The notes under the pieces: generated by a model
What the model was told of the DNA's origin: nothing
Databases searched by the model: none
Seen by the model: only the letters and a program-made list of their open reading frames with translations
NCBI RefSeq assembly: GCF_022819085.1
Contig: NZ_JALHAG010000001.1
Span: 1,261,395-1,325,394, forward strand
DNA length: 64,000 bases
Source: Planococcus ruber
GTDB taxonomy: Bacteria; Bacillota; Bacilli; Bacillales_A; Planococcaceae
Direction of reading: 5' to 3'
In this document: positions 53,132 to 61,024 of the stretch, in pieces
How the letters are laid out: each line of letters starts with the position of its first letter
Numbering within the stretch: position 1 is the first letter of the stretch
Made by a program: the position numbers and the translations under genes

Positions 53132-54430
53132 ATGAATAACCGAACAGGAAAACGCAAACAGCAGAGCCAATCGCGCAATAAACGATTGCTGCTTAGTATA
53201 TTGTCTTTGGTTTTATTGGCAGCGATCGGGCTCGGGGTTTACTTTTTAGCCTTTACGCCGGATTCGAAATCGAATGCCGCACCTCCGATGAAAGAAGATT
53301 TCGCGGGCATGGTGTATACGGGATTTGACGTAAGTGAAATTGAAGAACTGGAAGCGCCGGAAGAAGTCGTGCAGGGCACGGTCGAAAACGCGGTGGTGAA
53401 GAAGCCGGAAGAGCCGGTGAAGACGGAAACCGTCATTATCCCGCCGAAAAAAGACAGTTCGTTGATGATCGCAAATGCCAAAGCGCATGTCTATACGATC
53501 TACACGGATTTGGAGCAGGGATCCGGATTCCTGTTTAATACGCAGGGCGATATCGTGACAAGCGCACACGTCGTGAAAGATGCCTCGTATATTGTCTTGA
53601 AGAACAGCGACGGCCAGGAATTCAGCGGCCAGATTGCCGGAATTTCTGAAACGGAAGACATCGCCTTGGTGCGGGTGGAAGAGTTGGCGGGCAAACAGCC
53701 GATGGGCATCGCGACATCGCCTGCAGAGCCAGGCACTGAAGTGGTGGCGATCGGCAGCCCGGGAGACGTCAGCAATACCGTCACAGAAGGGGAAATCACT
53801 GCAACCGGTGCAAGTTTCTCAGATGGCTACGAGTACACGGATATGTATGAAATGACGGCCGTATTGAAGAAAGGGTCGAGCGGCGGGCCGCTGATCGATT
53901 TGGACAGCGAGAAAGTGCTCGGCATCAACTCGATCATTCTGGAAGACAATCCGGAAATCGGCTACGCGATTCCAATGTATGCGGTTGTGGACCAGCTGAA
54001 CGCATGGGCAGCGGATCCGATTACGTACGAAGAAGAGGAAATTGTCCTGCCGGATGTCAAAGATGCCTTCTTTGAAGAAACCATCCTGCGCGACTTTATC
54101 ACCGCTTATTATGAATTGCTGCCGTACTCGTTGAACGATCCGGAATTGGCGTATTACGAGTCGTACTTGCTGCCGGACAGCCAAGGAGCAACAGAAGGCA
54201 AGAACTTCGTCGAAACGAACCGCAGCGAGACGCGCACATTCGATGCCGTTGTTCCTTCGATTGACAGTGTCGTAATCGGCGAGGAAGAAGCGCTTGTCGA
54301 AGTGAGAGCTACGTTGACCTACCACGATGAAGAAACAGGCGAGACCGCTACGATCGAGCACACAGCGATTTATACTGTGGTGATCGATGGATATGGGGAT
54401 TACCAGATCAAGAACATTGAAATGAAATAA
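53132..54430 (+). CDS. Membrane-anchored HtrA-like trypsin-type serine protease
   Basis: The start is ATG 53132 with GAGGG 5 nt upstream; the product is 432 residues. A basic N-terminus and one membrane helix (about 16-40) place the rest outside. A linker of acidic and Pro residues leads to a trypsin-like domain (about 113-280) with His in TSAHVVKD, Asp in TEDIALVRV and Ser in KGSSGGPLID. No PDZ domain follows, unlike typical HtrA. A C-terminal region of about 140 residues is unrecognised. Probably a surface quality-control or stress protease. Confidence 0.87.
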   Translation: MNNRTGKRKQQSQSRNKRLLLSILSLVLLAAIGLGVYFLAFTPDSKSNAAPPMKEDFAGMVYTGFDVSEIEELEAPEEVVQGTVENAVVKKPEEPVKTETVIIPPKKDSSLMIANAKAHVYTIYTDLEQGSGFLFNTQGDIVTSAHVVKDASYIVLKNSDGQEFSGQIAGISETEDIALVRVEELAGKQPMGIATSPAEPGTEVVAIGSPGDVSNTVTEGEITATGASFSDGYEYTDMYEMTAVLKKGSSGGPLIDLDSEKVLGINSIILEDNPEIGYAIPMYAVVDQLNAWAADPITYEEEEIVLPDVKDAFFEETILRDFITAYYELLPYSLNDPELAYYESYLLPDSQGATEGKNFVETNRSETRTFDAVVPSIDSVVIGEEEALVEVRATLTYHDEETGETATIEHTAIYTVVIDGYGDYQIKNIEMK

Positions 54431-54435
54431 GGGGA

Positions 54436-54466
54436 AGAGAGCTGGCTATTCGCTGGCTCTCTTTTT
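54436..54466 (+). terminator. Intrinsic terminator after HtrA-like gene
   Basis: GAGAGC pairs with GCTCTC, with a partly paired interior, then five T residues. Confidence 0.75.
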
Positions 54467-54476
54467 GTATGGCTGT

Positions 54477-54758
54477 GAAATTAACTTTTGCGGGTGCGAA
54501 ATCTACCACTCAGCCTTCGAAGTCTACCAACTCGTCCGCGAAGTCTACCACTGACCGGTCGAAATCAACTCACTCCAATTAACACCTTCGCCAACGCGGT
54601 TCGCAGCAGGCGGAACGCATCCATTCATGCACTTAATCTTTGGATTGTGTGCGAAATTACCCTAATCAGCCTCGAAATTACCCTCGGCACATGCGAAATT
54701 ACCCCGTGACACTTTGAAATTACCCCATCACCACACGAAATCACCCCGCGCCACAAAA
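54477..54758. repeat. Array F: 21-nt degenerate repeats, GAAAT(T/C)ACCC core
   Basis: Units start at 54477, 54498, 54519, 54540 and 54561, then after a 72-nt interruption at 54654, 54675, 54696, 54717 and 54738; spacing is exactly 21 nt in both blocks. The first block favours GAA(A/G)TCTACCA and the second GAAATTACCC. The interruption holds a degenerate GTTCGC/GCGGAAC dyad near 54596-54619. It lies between convergent genes. Confidence 0.9.
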
Positions 54759-54782
54759 ATTCCTTCTATATAAAACAACGCA

Positions 54783-54820
54783 AAAAAAAGAGCCAAGCAA
54801 TTACTGCCTGGCTCTTTCCT
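54783..54820 (-). terminator. Intrinsic terminator of the NlpC/P60 gene (minus strand)
   Basis: AAAGAGCCA/TGGCTCTTT with a 13-nt loop; on the minus strand it is followed by eight T residues. Confidence 0.9.
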
Positions 54821-54826
54821 ATTTGA

Positions 54827-55591
54827 TTAGTTGATGCGTTTGAAGCTATGGAATTTTGGTCCCCAGTAAGAGTTGTTTAAGCTAACAACTTCTGCTTTAG
54901 ATCCGCCAGCGTGAACGAACTGGTTGTTGCCGATGTAGATCCCGACGTGAGAGATCCCAGCGCGGTATGTGTTAGCGAAGAAGACCAAGTCTCCAGCTTG
55001 TGGAGTTGATACGGTAGTTGACTCAGCGAACTGAGTTGTTGTTGTACGTGAAATGCTCTTGCCTGCTTGCTTGAATACGTATTGCGTGAATCCGCTGCAA
55101 TCGAATCCTGCAGTGGTTGTGCCGCCGAATTTGTAAGGCGTGCCTTTCAGTGCCAATGCTTTAGAGACGATTGTTGAAGCTGAAGCTGTGTTTGATACTT
55201 TAGCGACTGAAGAAGATGTTGAAGTAAGAAGTGAGCTCAAAACCCAACCGGCTTTGCCGTTCGCTTTTACTTTGTACCAAGTTTCTTTGCCGACTTTCTT
55301 TTGGTGAGTCGCTGTAACTTTTGTGCCAGCTTTCGCTAGAGTGACAACTTTGTATTTTGTGCCAGCATCCTGGCGTACGTTCGTGTTGTATTTCGTTTTG
55401 AAAGTTCCGGATTTCGCAGTTGCTTTGCTTGCTGCAACTTGCTCGACTTCTACTGAAGCATCTACGGAAGTAGTGGATTCATAAGTTGAAAGAACCTCGT
55501 CGTTTGTATTGAAGGCTGCTTGTGCATCCGCGGCTGTTTGGCTAAGGAGTAGTGTACTTGCTGCTAATACTGAAAAGACAAATTTCTTCAT
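54827..55591 (-). CDS. Secreted SH3b-NlpC/P60 endopeptidase
   Basis: A 254-residue secreted enzyme. The signal peptide is 1-25. An SH3b module (about 62-122) has NTNVRQDAGTKYKVV and GKAGWVLSSLL. The NlpC/P60 domain (about 138-254) has catalytic Cys165 in GFDCSGFTQ, His215 in GISHVGIYIG and the closing WGPKFHSFKRIN. It should cut peptidoglycan stem peptides. Its catalytic domain is close to that of the SLH-anchored peptidase at 20208, but here SH3b supplies wall binding. A WalR-type box lies about 120 nt upstream. Confidence 0.92.
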   Translation of the reverse strand: MKKFVFSVLAASTLLLSQTAADAQAAFNTNDEVLSTYESTTSVDASVEVEQVAASKATAKSGTFKTKYNTNVRQDAGTKYKVVTLAKAGTKVTATHQKKVGKETWYKVKANGKAGWVLSSLLTSTSSSVAKVSNTASASTIVSKALALKGTPYKFGGTTTAGFDCSGFTQYVFKQAGKSISRTTTTQFAESTTVSTPQAGDLVFFANTYRAGISHVGIYIGNNQFVHAGGSKAEVVSLNNSYWGPKFHSFKRIN

Positions 55592-55707
55592 TATTTTTCC
55601 CCTAACATTTTATATTATCTAAATATAAGTTTTTGTTTTCGTTGGAATCTGTTTTTAACTATATAGATTCCTGCATTTAAAAACAACGTCAGTTAGATTG
55701 CAGTTAT

Positions 55708-55724
55708 ATTACAGTTTCGTTACA
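55708..55724 (-). promoter_or_regulatory. WalR (YycF)-type binding box
   Basis: On the minus strand TGTAAC-N5-TGTAAT matches the WalR consensus at all fixed positions, 117 nt upstream of the NlpC/P60 start. It is the same arrangement as at 20073-20089. Confidence 0.65.
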
Positions 55725-56119
55725 AAGAAAAATATGTTTAATAAACCCAGTTATATCAAGGTTTTTCAAGAAATAAAAAACCGCTTCTAAATGTTTAAAA
55801 ATCAGAAATAGTGGTTATATGCGCTAAATATTTCATTTTTGCGCTCGTTTTGATCTGTATAAATGTAAAAATAAGGAGATTTGACAGGTAATATTTCAAT
55901 CATTATAACTTCCAAGAAAAAGTGTACTAGCACACCGTGAATGGGAGATCTGGAAACCACGAATAAATAGTGTAATTAAAATGACTGAAAATTGAAATAT
56001 TTAAGAAGAGAGAAAATTTTACCTATAGCTCATTAAACTTTTACTTTTTATGGAAGTATAATAGTTTTCTAAGTATTTTTACTACTTCGAAATAATAATT
56101 TAATAAAATTAGATTAAAA

Positions 56120-56149
56120 TAGACAAAAAATAAGAAAAAATTATATACT
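56120..56149 (+). promoter_or_regulatory. Sigma-A-type promoter of the SLH subtilase
   Basis: TAGACA (56120-56125) and TATACT (56144-56149) are 18 nt apart, each one base from consensus. It implies a leader of about 75 nt. Confidence 0.5.
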
Positions 56150-56231
56150 GTTAATGGAAAGATGTTAAAAATAAAGTAAAAATATGGATATAAATGAGAG
56201 TTTTTATTCATGGGAAAAGGAAGATTCATCG

Positions 56232-58412
56232 TTGAAGAGCATAGGAAGAAGTTTTATTGCGCTGGCGCTAATGTTGGCAGGAGTAGGAGAAGTTCCCGTT
56301 CTGGCACAGGCGGAAGAAGCGCAGAAAGTGATTGTCGTTTTTGAAGAACAAGCAGATATGAAAGAGGTTATCGAGGAAGTAGGCGGAGCAGCGACGGAAG
56401 AATACGCGGCTGTCGATATGGCTGCGGCAGAGCTGACTCCTGCAGCTATTGCAGAATTACAGCAAGATCCGGGGGTCCTTTATATAGAAGAAGATGCGAT
56501 TGTGGAGCTTCAGGGGCAGATGGAAGATTGGGGAATCGCTTCGAGCAATATCCCGGAAGCATGGAATTCTGGTTTTACAGGGAAGGGTGTAAAAATTTCC
56601 ATCATAGACTCCGGAATTTCACCGCATGAAGATTTAAAAATTGCCGGTGGTACATCAACAGTCAGCTACACAAACTCTTACGCAGATGATCAAGGGCATG
56701 GCACCCATGTAGCGGGCATCATCGGGGGATTAAATAATGTCTACGGGGTCAGAGGGGTTGCCTATGATGCGGAGCTGTATGCAGTCAAAGCTTTTGATGC
56801 GAAAGGCCAGGCATATGTATCCGATATGATCGAAGGCATTGATTGGTCGGTCGCGAAGGGCATGGACATTATCAATTTGAGCGCGGGTTCTCAAACGGGC
56901 TCGACAGCTTTTAAATCGGCAGTGGACAGGGCTTATGCCAGCGGATTGCTGATCGTGGCAGCGGCCGGAAACGACGGGAATTCTACAGGAGCGGGCGACA
57001 CGGTCGATTTCCCTGCCCGGTATCCATCCGTTATTGCAGTAGGTGCGGTTGACCGCTATTCGAAGCGGGCTGATTTTTCTTCTACCGGCAGCACGTTGGA
57101 AGTAACGGCACCGGGCGAGCGGATCCTGAGCACTTACACTGGAAACCAATATGCTTACTTAAGCGGCACATCGATGGCGACGCCTTATGTCGCCGGTGTA
57201 CTCGCATTGATCAAGCAAGCCTACCCGAATTCGACAAATCAGGAAGCGCGCCAAATTTTGATTGGCCATACGCGAGACGTAGGGCCGGCAGGAAGGGATC
57301 CGTATTATGGCTACGGGATTATCCAGGCTTCATCGTTTGAACCAGTGACGCGCCCTCAGCAAATAAATGCCGTGACCAGCCTTGCGTTGAATGCAAAAAC
57401 GTTGTCTGGAGCGCCTGGCGATCTACTCAGTTTATCCGCGGCAGCGACATACCAAGACGGCAGCGTGCAAAATGTAACGCCAGATGCAATTTGGTCATCC
57501 GCTGATCGGACAATTGCGACGGTCGCAAACGGCAAAGTTCAATTAAACGCATATGGCAGCACGACCATCACAGCGACATTTAGCGGAAAATCGGCAACGG
57601 CGACCATCACGGTTCCGCAGCCTGAAGCGAATCCCGTGGTGAAACTGGAAACGGACCAAACGAACTTTGTGGGCAAACCCGGCGACGTTTTTACGGTTTC
57701 CGCTACAGCTCTGTTTAAAAACGGCCAAAAAACGGCGGTAACGAACGAAGCCAGTTGGCATTCGAACAATGAAGAAGCGGCAACGGTGACAAACGGAAAG
57801 ATCACCGTTCGAGGATACGGCATCGCAACTATTATGCTCGAATTCGCCGGCCAAACGGCGACGGTCGTTGTCAACAGCCCGAATCCTCAAGCAGCGCCGA
57901 ATAGGATCCATTTCGATGACGTTCCTTCGTTCTATGCACCAGCAGTCGATTATTTGGTGCAGCGAGGAATTACGCAAGGAAAATCCGCCGCTGAATTTGG
58001 CGTCGCCGACCAGATCATCCGTGCCGATGCGGCCATTTGGCTCGCAAAAGAATTGGAGTTGGATACGGCGGCGGCCAAGCCATCCGGTTTCGGCGACGTG
58101 CCGGAACGTGCTGCAGGCTCCGTCAACGCTTTAAAACAGGCAGGCATCATCGGCGGAAAGACCGCAACGCGTTTCGGCTCCTCCGATCCGCTTTCGCGCG
58201 GCGAAGTGGCCATCATTTTGCAGCGGGCATACAAATTGGAGTCTGGCAATCAAAGATCCGCTTTCACAGACGTTTCAACGCGCTATGCAGAGTCCGTCAA
58301 TGCGCTAGTGGCGAATCGCGTGACCGACGGATTGACGCCGACGCAATTTGGCGTTTCCCGGAATATTACAAGAGGCCAGTTGGCGGTATTCATTTACCGT
58401 CTGGCGCAATAA
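56232..58412 (+). CDS. SLH-anchored subtilisin-like protease with Ig-like modules
   Basis: The start is set at TTG 56232, 8 nt after AAGGAAG and directly opening a signal peptide; an ATG 16 codons upstream lacks a ribosome site. The product is 726 residues. An I9-type propeptide (about 32-93) precedes the S8 domain, with Asp126 (IIDSGIS), His156 (GHGTHVAG) and Ser314 (GTSMATPYVAG). Two Big_2-like domains follow (about 380-545), each with a DGS- or NGQ-type strand and TATVT/ATVVV ending. Three SLH modules end the protein (about 552-725). It differs from the subtilase at 17991 in having the Ig-like spacers. Confidence 0.92.
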   Translation: MKSIGRSFIALALMLAGVGEVPVLAQAEEAQKVIVVFEEQADMKEVIEEVGGAATEEYAAVDMAAAELTPAAIAELQQDPGVLYIEEDAIVELQGQMEDWGIASSNIPEAWNSGFTGKGVKISIIDSGISPHEDLKIAGGTSTVSYTNSYADDQGHGTHVAGIIGGLNNVYGVRGVAYDAELYAVKAFDAKGQAYVSDMIEGIDWSVAKGMDIINLSAGSQTGSTAFKSAVDRAYASGLLIVAAAGNDGNSTGAGDTVDFPARYPSVIAVGAVDRYSKRADFSSTGSTLEVTAPGERILSTYTGNQYAYLSGTSMATPYVAGVLALIKQAYPNSTNQEARQILIGHTRDVGPAGRDPYYGYGIIQASSFEPVTRPQQINAVTSLALNAKTLSGAPGDLLSLSAAATYQDGSVQNVTPDAIWSSADRTIATVANGKVQLNAYGSTTITATFSGKSATATITVPQPEANPVVKLETDQTNFVGKPGDVFTVSATALFKNGQKTAVTNEASWHSNNEEAATVTNGKITVRGYGIATIMLEFAGQTATVVVNSPNPQAAPNRIHFDDVPSFYAPAVDYLVQRGITQGKSAAEFGVADQIIRADAAIWLAKELELDTAAAKPSGFGDVPERAAGSVNALKQAGIIGGKTATRFGSSDPLSRGEVAIILQRAYKLESGNQRSAFTDVSTRYAESVNALVANRVTDGLTPTQFGVSRNITRGQLAVFIYRLAQ

Positions 58413-58456
58413 AGGAAGAAGGGCCGATTCGCATTTAGAATTGGTCCTTTCTTTTA
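58411..58456 (+). terminator. Intrinsic terminator after SLH subtilase gene
   Basis: GGGCCGATTC pairs with GAATTGGTCC (two G-T pairs) across a 7-nt loop; AAAG/CTTT extend it and T residues follow. Confidence 0.8.
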
Positions 58457-58471
58457 TAGAAGCTTTCCAGC

Positions 58472-58507
58472 CAAAAAAAAGAACCGATTCCCAATCGAAT
58501 CGGTTCT
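58472..58507 (-). terminator. Intrinsic terminator of acyltransferase gene (minus strand)
   Basis: GAACCGATTC/GAATCGGTTC with a 6-nt loop; eight T residues on the minus strand. Confidence 0.9.
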
Positions 58508-58515
58508 CACATCAC

Positions 58516-59568
58516 TTATTCCATTCGTGCGAGCAGCCGGTCCATCAAGCGGTTGCGTCCGGTGATCCACTGGGTCGCGCGATTGACATACAGCAAAGCG
58601 CCGACGCCGATGCAGATGCCGAGCGTAAATAGCAGCAAAGAGCCAGTATATAGAAGGAAACTGTCTTCGAAAACTTTGACAATGCGGCCGAGTGCCAGGA
58701 TGAACAGCATGTGCGACAAGTAAATGAAAAACGAGAAGCTGCTGATGATTTCAAGCAGCGGCCGCGGCTTCTCTAATTTCCGGAACAGGACGGTCATAAG
58801 AAAATAAACCGACAGCGTGTAGAAAAACATATCGTAGCGGTCGCTTGATACCAAGGTATAATCGGTTTCCGATGCGTGAAAGTAAATCCAGCTGAAACTT
58901 GCCGCAGAAGCGAGCAAAGGCAGCCAGATTTTATTCGCCAGAAACGCAAAGATCCGGTCGTAGTAGACGCCGATGTAAAAGCCGGCAACAAAATAGAATA
59001 GCCAGGCCAAGATGAACGTCCGGTACCAGAGCGGATATTCCTCAAAAATGAACAGGCGGTAGCTTTCCAGATGCTCCAGCGCATATAGGTGGGCAAATGA
59101 AAGCGCGAAGGCGAAAGCGAGGGCAGCAAAAGGATTGATCTTCCGCAGCAGCCGGTTCAGCACATAGTACAAGAGGTAGAACTGGAAAATGACGAGAATG
59201 AAGAAACCGTGCCAGTCGCCTGCACCGATGATGTTCCAAGCGGTCGGCCAGAAGGCGCCGCCGCTTTGCTGGGCAGTGATATACGCCGACAGCAGACCAA
59301 TCAACACGTACGGCAGGAAAATGTATTGGACCCGTTTCCATAGAAAATCCTTCGGCAGCTTATCCGGATAATTCCGCGACAGCAAGGTGATGGAAATCAG
59401 GATGAAAACCGGGGTAGCAAACAGGAATAAATAGCGGATGGCCAAAAATACAGGGGTTTCGGTAAAATCCGTTTCGGCAAACTTTGCGTAATTCGTCAGC
59501 ACGTGGTTATAGACGACGCTGAGGCAGGCAAAGGCCCGGATCATATTGATTTCGTTTAACTGTTTCAA
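58516..59568 (-). CDS. Acyltransferase 3 family membrane protein
   Basis: The start is placed at TTG (59566-59568), with GGAG about 8 nt upstream; longer in-frame starts add 35 unlikely residues. The product is about 350 residues with roughly ten membrane helices. It opens with QLNEINMIRAFACLSVVYNH, carrying the conserved Arg and His of the Acyl_transf_3 family. These enzymes O-acetylate sugars of peptidoglycan, wall polymers or exopolysaccharide. A second family member starts 174 nt away in the opposite direction; both may modify wall glycans. Confidence 0.83.
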   Translation of the reverse strand: MKQLNEINMIRAFACLSVVYNHVLTNYAKFAETDFTETPVFLAIRYLFLFATPVFILISITLLSRNYPDKLPKDFLWKRVQYIFLPYVLIGLLSAYITAQQSGGAFWPTAWNIIGAGDWHGFFILVIFQFYLLYYVLNRLLRKINPFAALAFAFALSFAHLYALEHLESYRLFIFEEYPLWYRTFILAWLFYFVAGFYIGVYYDRIFAFLANKIWLPLLASAASFSWIYFHASETDYTLVSSDRYDMFFYTLSVYFLMTVLFRKLEKPRPLLEIISSFSFFIYLSHMLFILALGRIVKVFEDSFLLYTGSLLLFTLGICIGVGALLYVNRATQWITGRNRLMDRLLARME

Positions 59569-59742
59569 GAAGATAACTCCGTTTCTATCAAGTGCATTTT
59601 TTATAACGAGACCTATTATATCAAATTGCAATGGGAAAAATAGAAGTGCATGTGTCCGTTTCGTTTCAGTCAAAAGGGAGTTTCAACAATCGGCGGGAAG
59701 GGGATGTGTAGAGAAAAGAGAGTTTTACAAAGGGGCGGGGCT

Positions 59743-60762
59743 ATGAACGAACGATACGATTATATGGATTGGCTTCGTGTGTTTTCGATCGTCGCGGTGG
59801 TCGGCGTTCATGTGGTATCAAAAATCATCAACAGTGCGGCGACCGATGAATGGGCGTGGCAATTTGCGAACGTCATCGATTCGGGCTTGCGCTGGTGTGT
59901 GCCGATTTTCTTCATGCTGAGCGGCGCGCTGCTGCTGACACGGCATCCGGATGAGCCGGTCGGCGACTTTTTGAAAAAGCGTTTGAGCAAATTATTGATC
60001 CCGCTTGTAGTCTGGAGCGGTTTTTATATGGTCTATAATGTGATGGAACTGGGCGAAAGCTACACGGCCTGGGAAATGGCCAAATTGTTCCTGACCGACG
60101 ACGTCTATTATCATCTTTGGTTCATGTATACCATTCTCGGCTTGTATTTGATGGCGCCGTTTCTCCGCATTCTCGTCCATTACATGTCGAAGGCCGCGTT
60201 CCAATGGCTTCTCGGATTTTGGCTCCTATTTTCAGCCATCCTTCCGTTCTTCCCAAAATACCTGGATTTTGAACTCGCGGTGCCGGCCGGACTGTTCTCG
60301 CCGTACATCGGCTATTTCATGCTCGGCGCTTATCTCGTCATGTATCCGCTGGCGAAAAAGCATCTGCTTTGGCTCGGTGCAGCAGCGGTGGTCGGCTATA
60401 TTGCGACTATTTGGGGAACGGCCGCCTTGACCCATCAGGCAGGTGAACTGGATGAATTCTACTACGAGCATTACCGGCCGAACGCGTTTTTCATTTCGCT
60501 GTTCCTGTTCGTCCTTTTCCAAAAGCTCAGTAACCGCCTGAACCCAAATCCCATCATCACCCGCATCAGCATGGCGACGCTCGGCATCTACGTGATCCAT
60601 CCGCTGATCCAGCTGTACTTGAATAAATTCTTCGGCATCAACGAAACGATGATCCATCCGGCTTTTGGCATCCCGGTTTCCTGGATGCTGATATTCCTGA
60701 TTTCCCTCGGGATCATTCTCGTGCTGCAGAAAATCCCGGTAATAAAGAATATTGTGCCATAA
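59743..60762 (+). CDS. Acyltransferase 3 family membrane protein
   Basis: The start is ATG 59743, just after AAAGGGGCGGGG; the product is 339 residues with about ten membrane helices. The N-terminus MDWLRVFSIVAVVGVHVVS has the family's Arg and His. HLWFMYTILGLYLMAPFLR and YVIHPLIQLYL are also typical. Acyl donor and acceptor are unknown; O-acetylation of SCWP or peptidoglycan is a reasonable guess. It is divergent from the other acyltransferase, sharing only about 30% similarity by eye, so it is not a recent duplicate. Confidence 0.83.
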   Translation: MNERYDYMDWLRVFSIVAVVGVHVVSKIINSAATDEWAWQFANVIDSGLRWCVPIFFMLSGALLLTRHPDEPVGDFLKKRLSKLLIPLVVWSGFYMVYNVMELGESYTAWEMAKLFLTDDVYYHLWFMYTILGLYLMAPFLRILVHYMSKAAFQWLLGFWLLFSAILPFFPKYLDFELAVPAGLFSPYIGYFMLGAYLVMYPLAKKHLLWLGAAAVVGYIATIWGTAALTHQAGELDEFYYEHYRPNAFFISLFLFVLFQKLSNRLNPNPIITRISMATLGIYVIHPLIQLYLNKFFGINETMIHPAFGIPVSWMLIFLISLGIILVLQKIPVIKNIVP

Positions 60763-60773
60763 GCTATGTGTTT

Positions 60774-60810
60774 GAAACCCCGTCTCTTACTCAGAGATGG
60801 GGTTTCATTT
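60774..60810 (+). terminator. Intrinsic terminator after acyltransferase gene
   Basis: GAAACCCC..TCTCT pairs with AGAGA..GGGGTTTC, loop TACTC, then T residues. Confidence 0.9.
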
Positions 60811-61024
60811 AGGAAAAAACGCCATAAGTCCCGGTAATAGATTTTCAAATAGTCCATAAAGCCTTGCTGAGATAGTCTTGAAGCTTACATATACCTACAT
60901 AAAAAGAGCTGGAAAAAAGAAGAAATAATCACATCAGACTAGTTAGAATATTTTAATAATATGGTAAATTTGATATGCCGCTAATTTTTCTTTAGCAACC
61001 ACACTATCATAAGGGGGAAAACAA

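Larger units (their letters stand above)
55592..56231. other. 640-bp AT-rich divergent intergenic region
   Basis: No supported gene. It contains the WalR-type box for the minus-strand peptidase and a promoter for the plus-strand subtilase near 56120. The middle (55750-56100) is very AT-rich with no clear structure. Confidence 0.6.
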
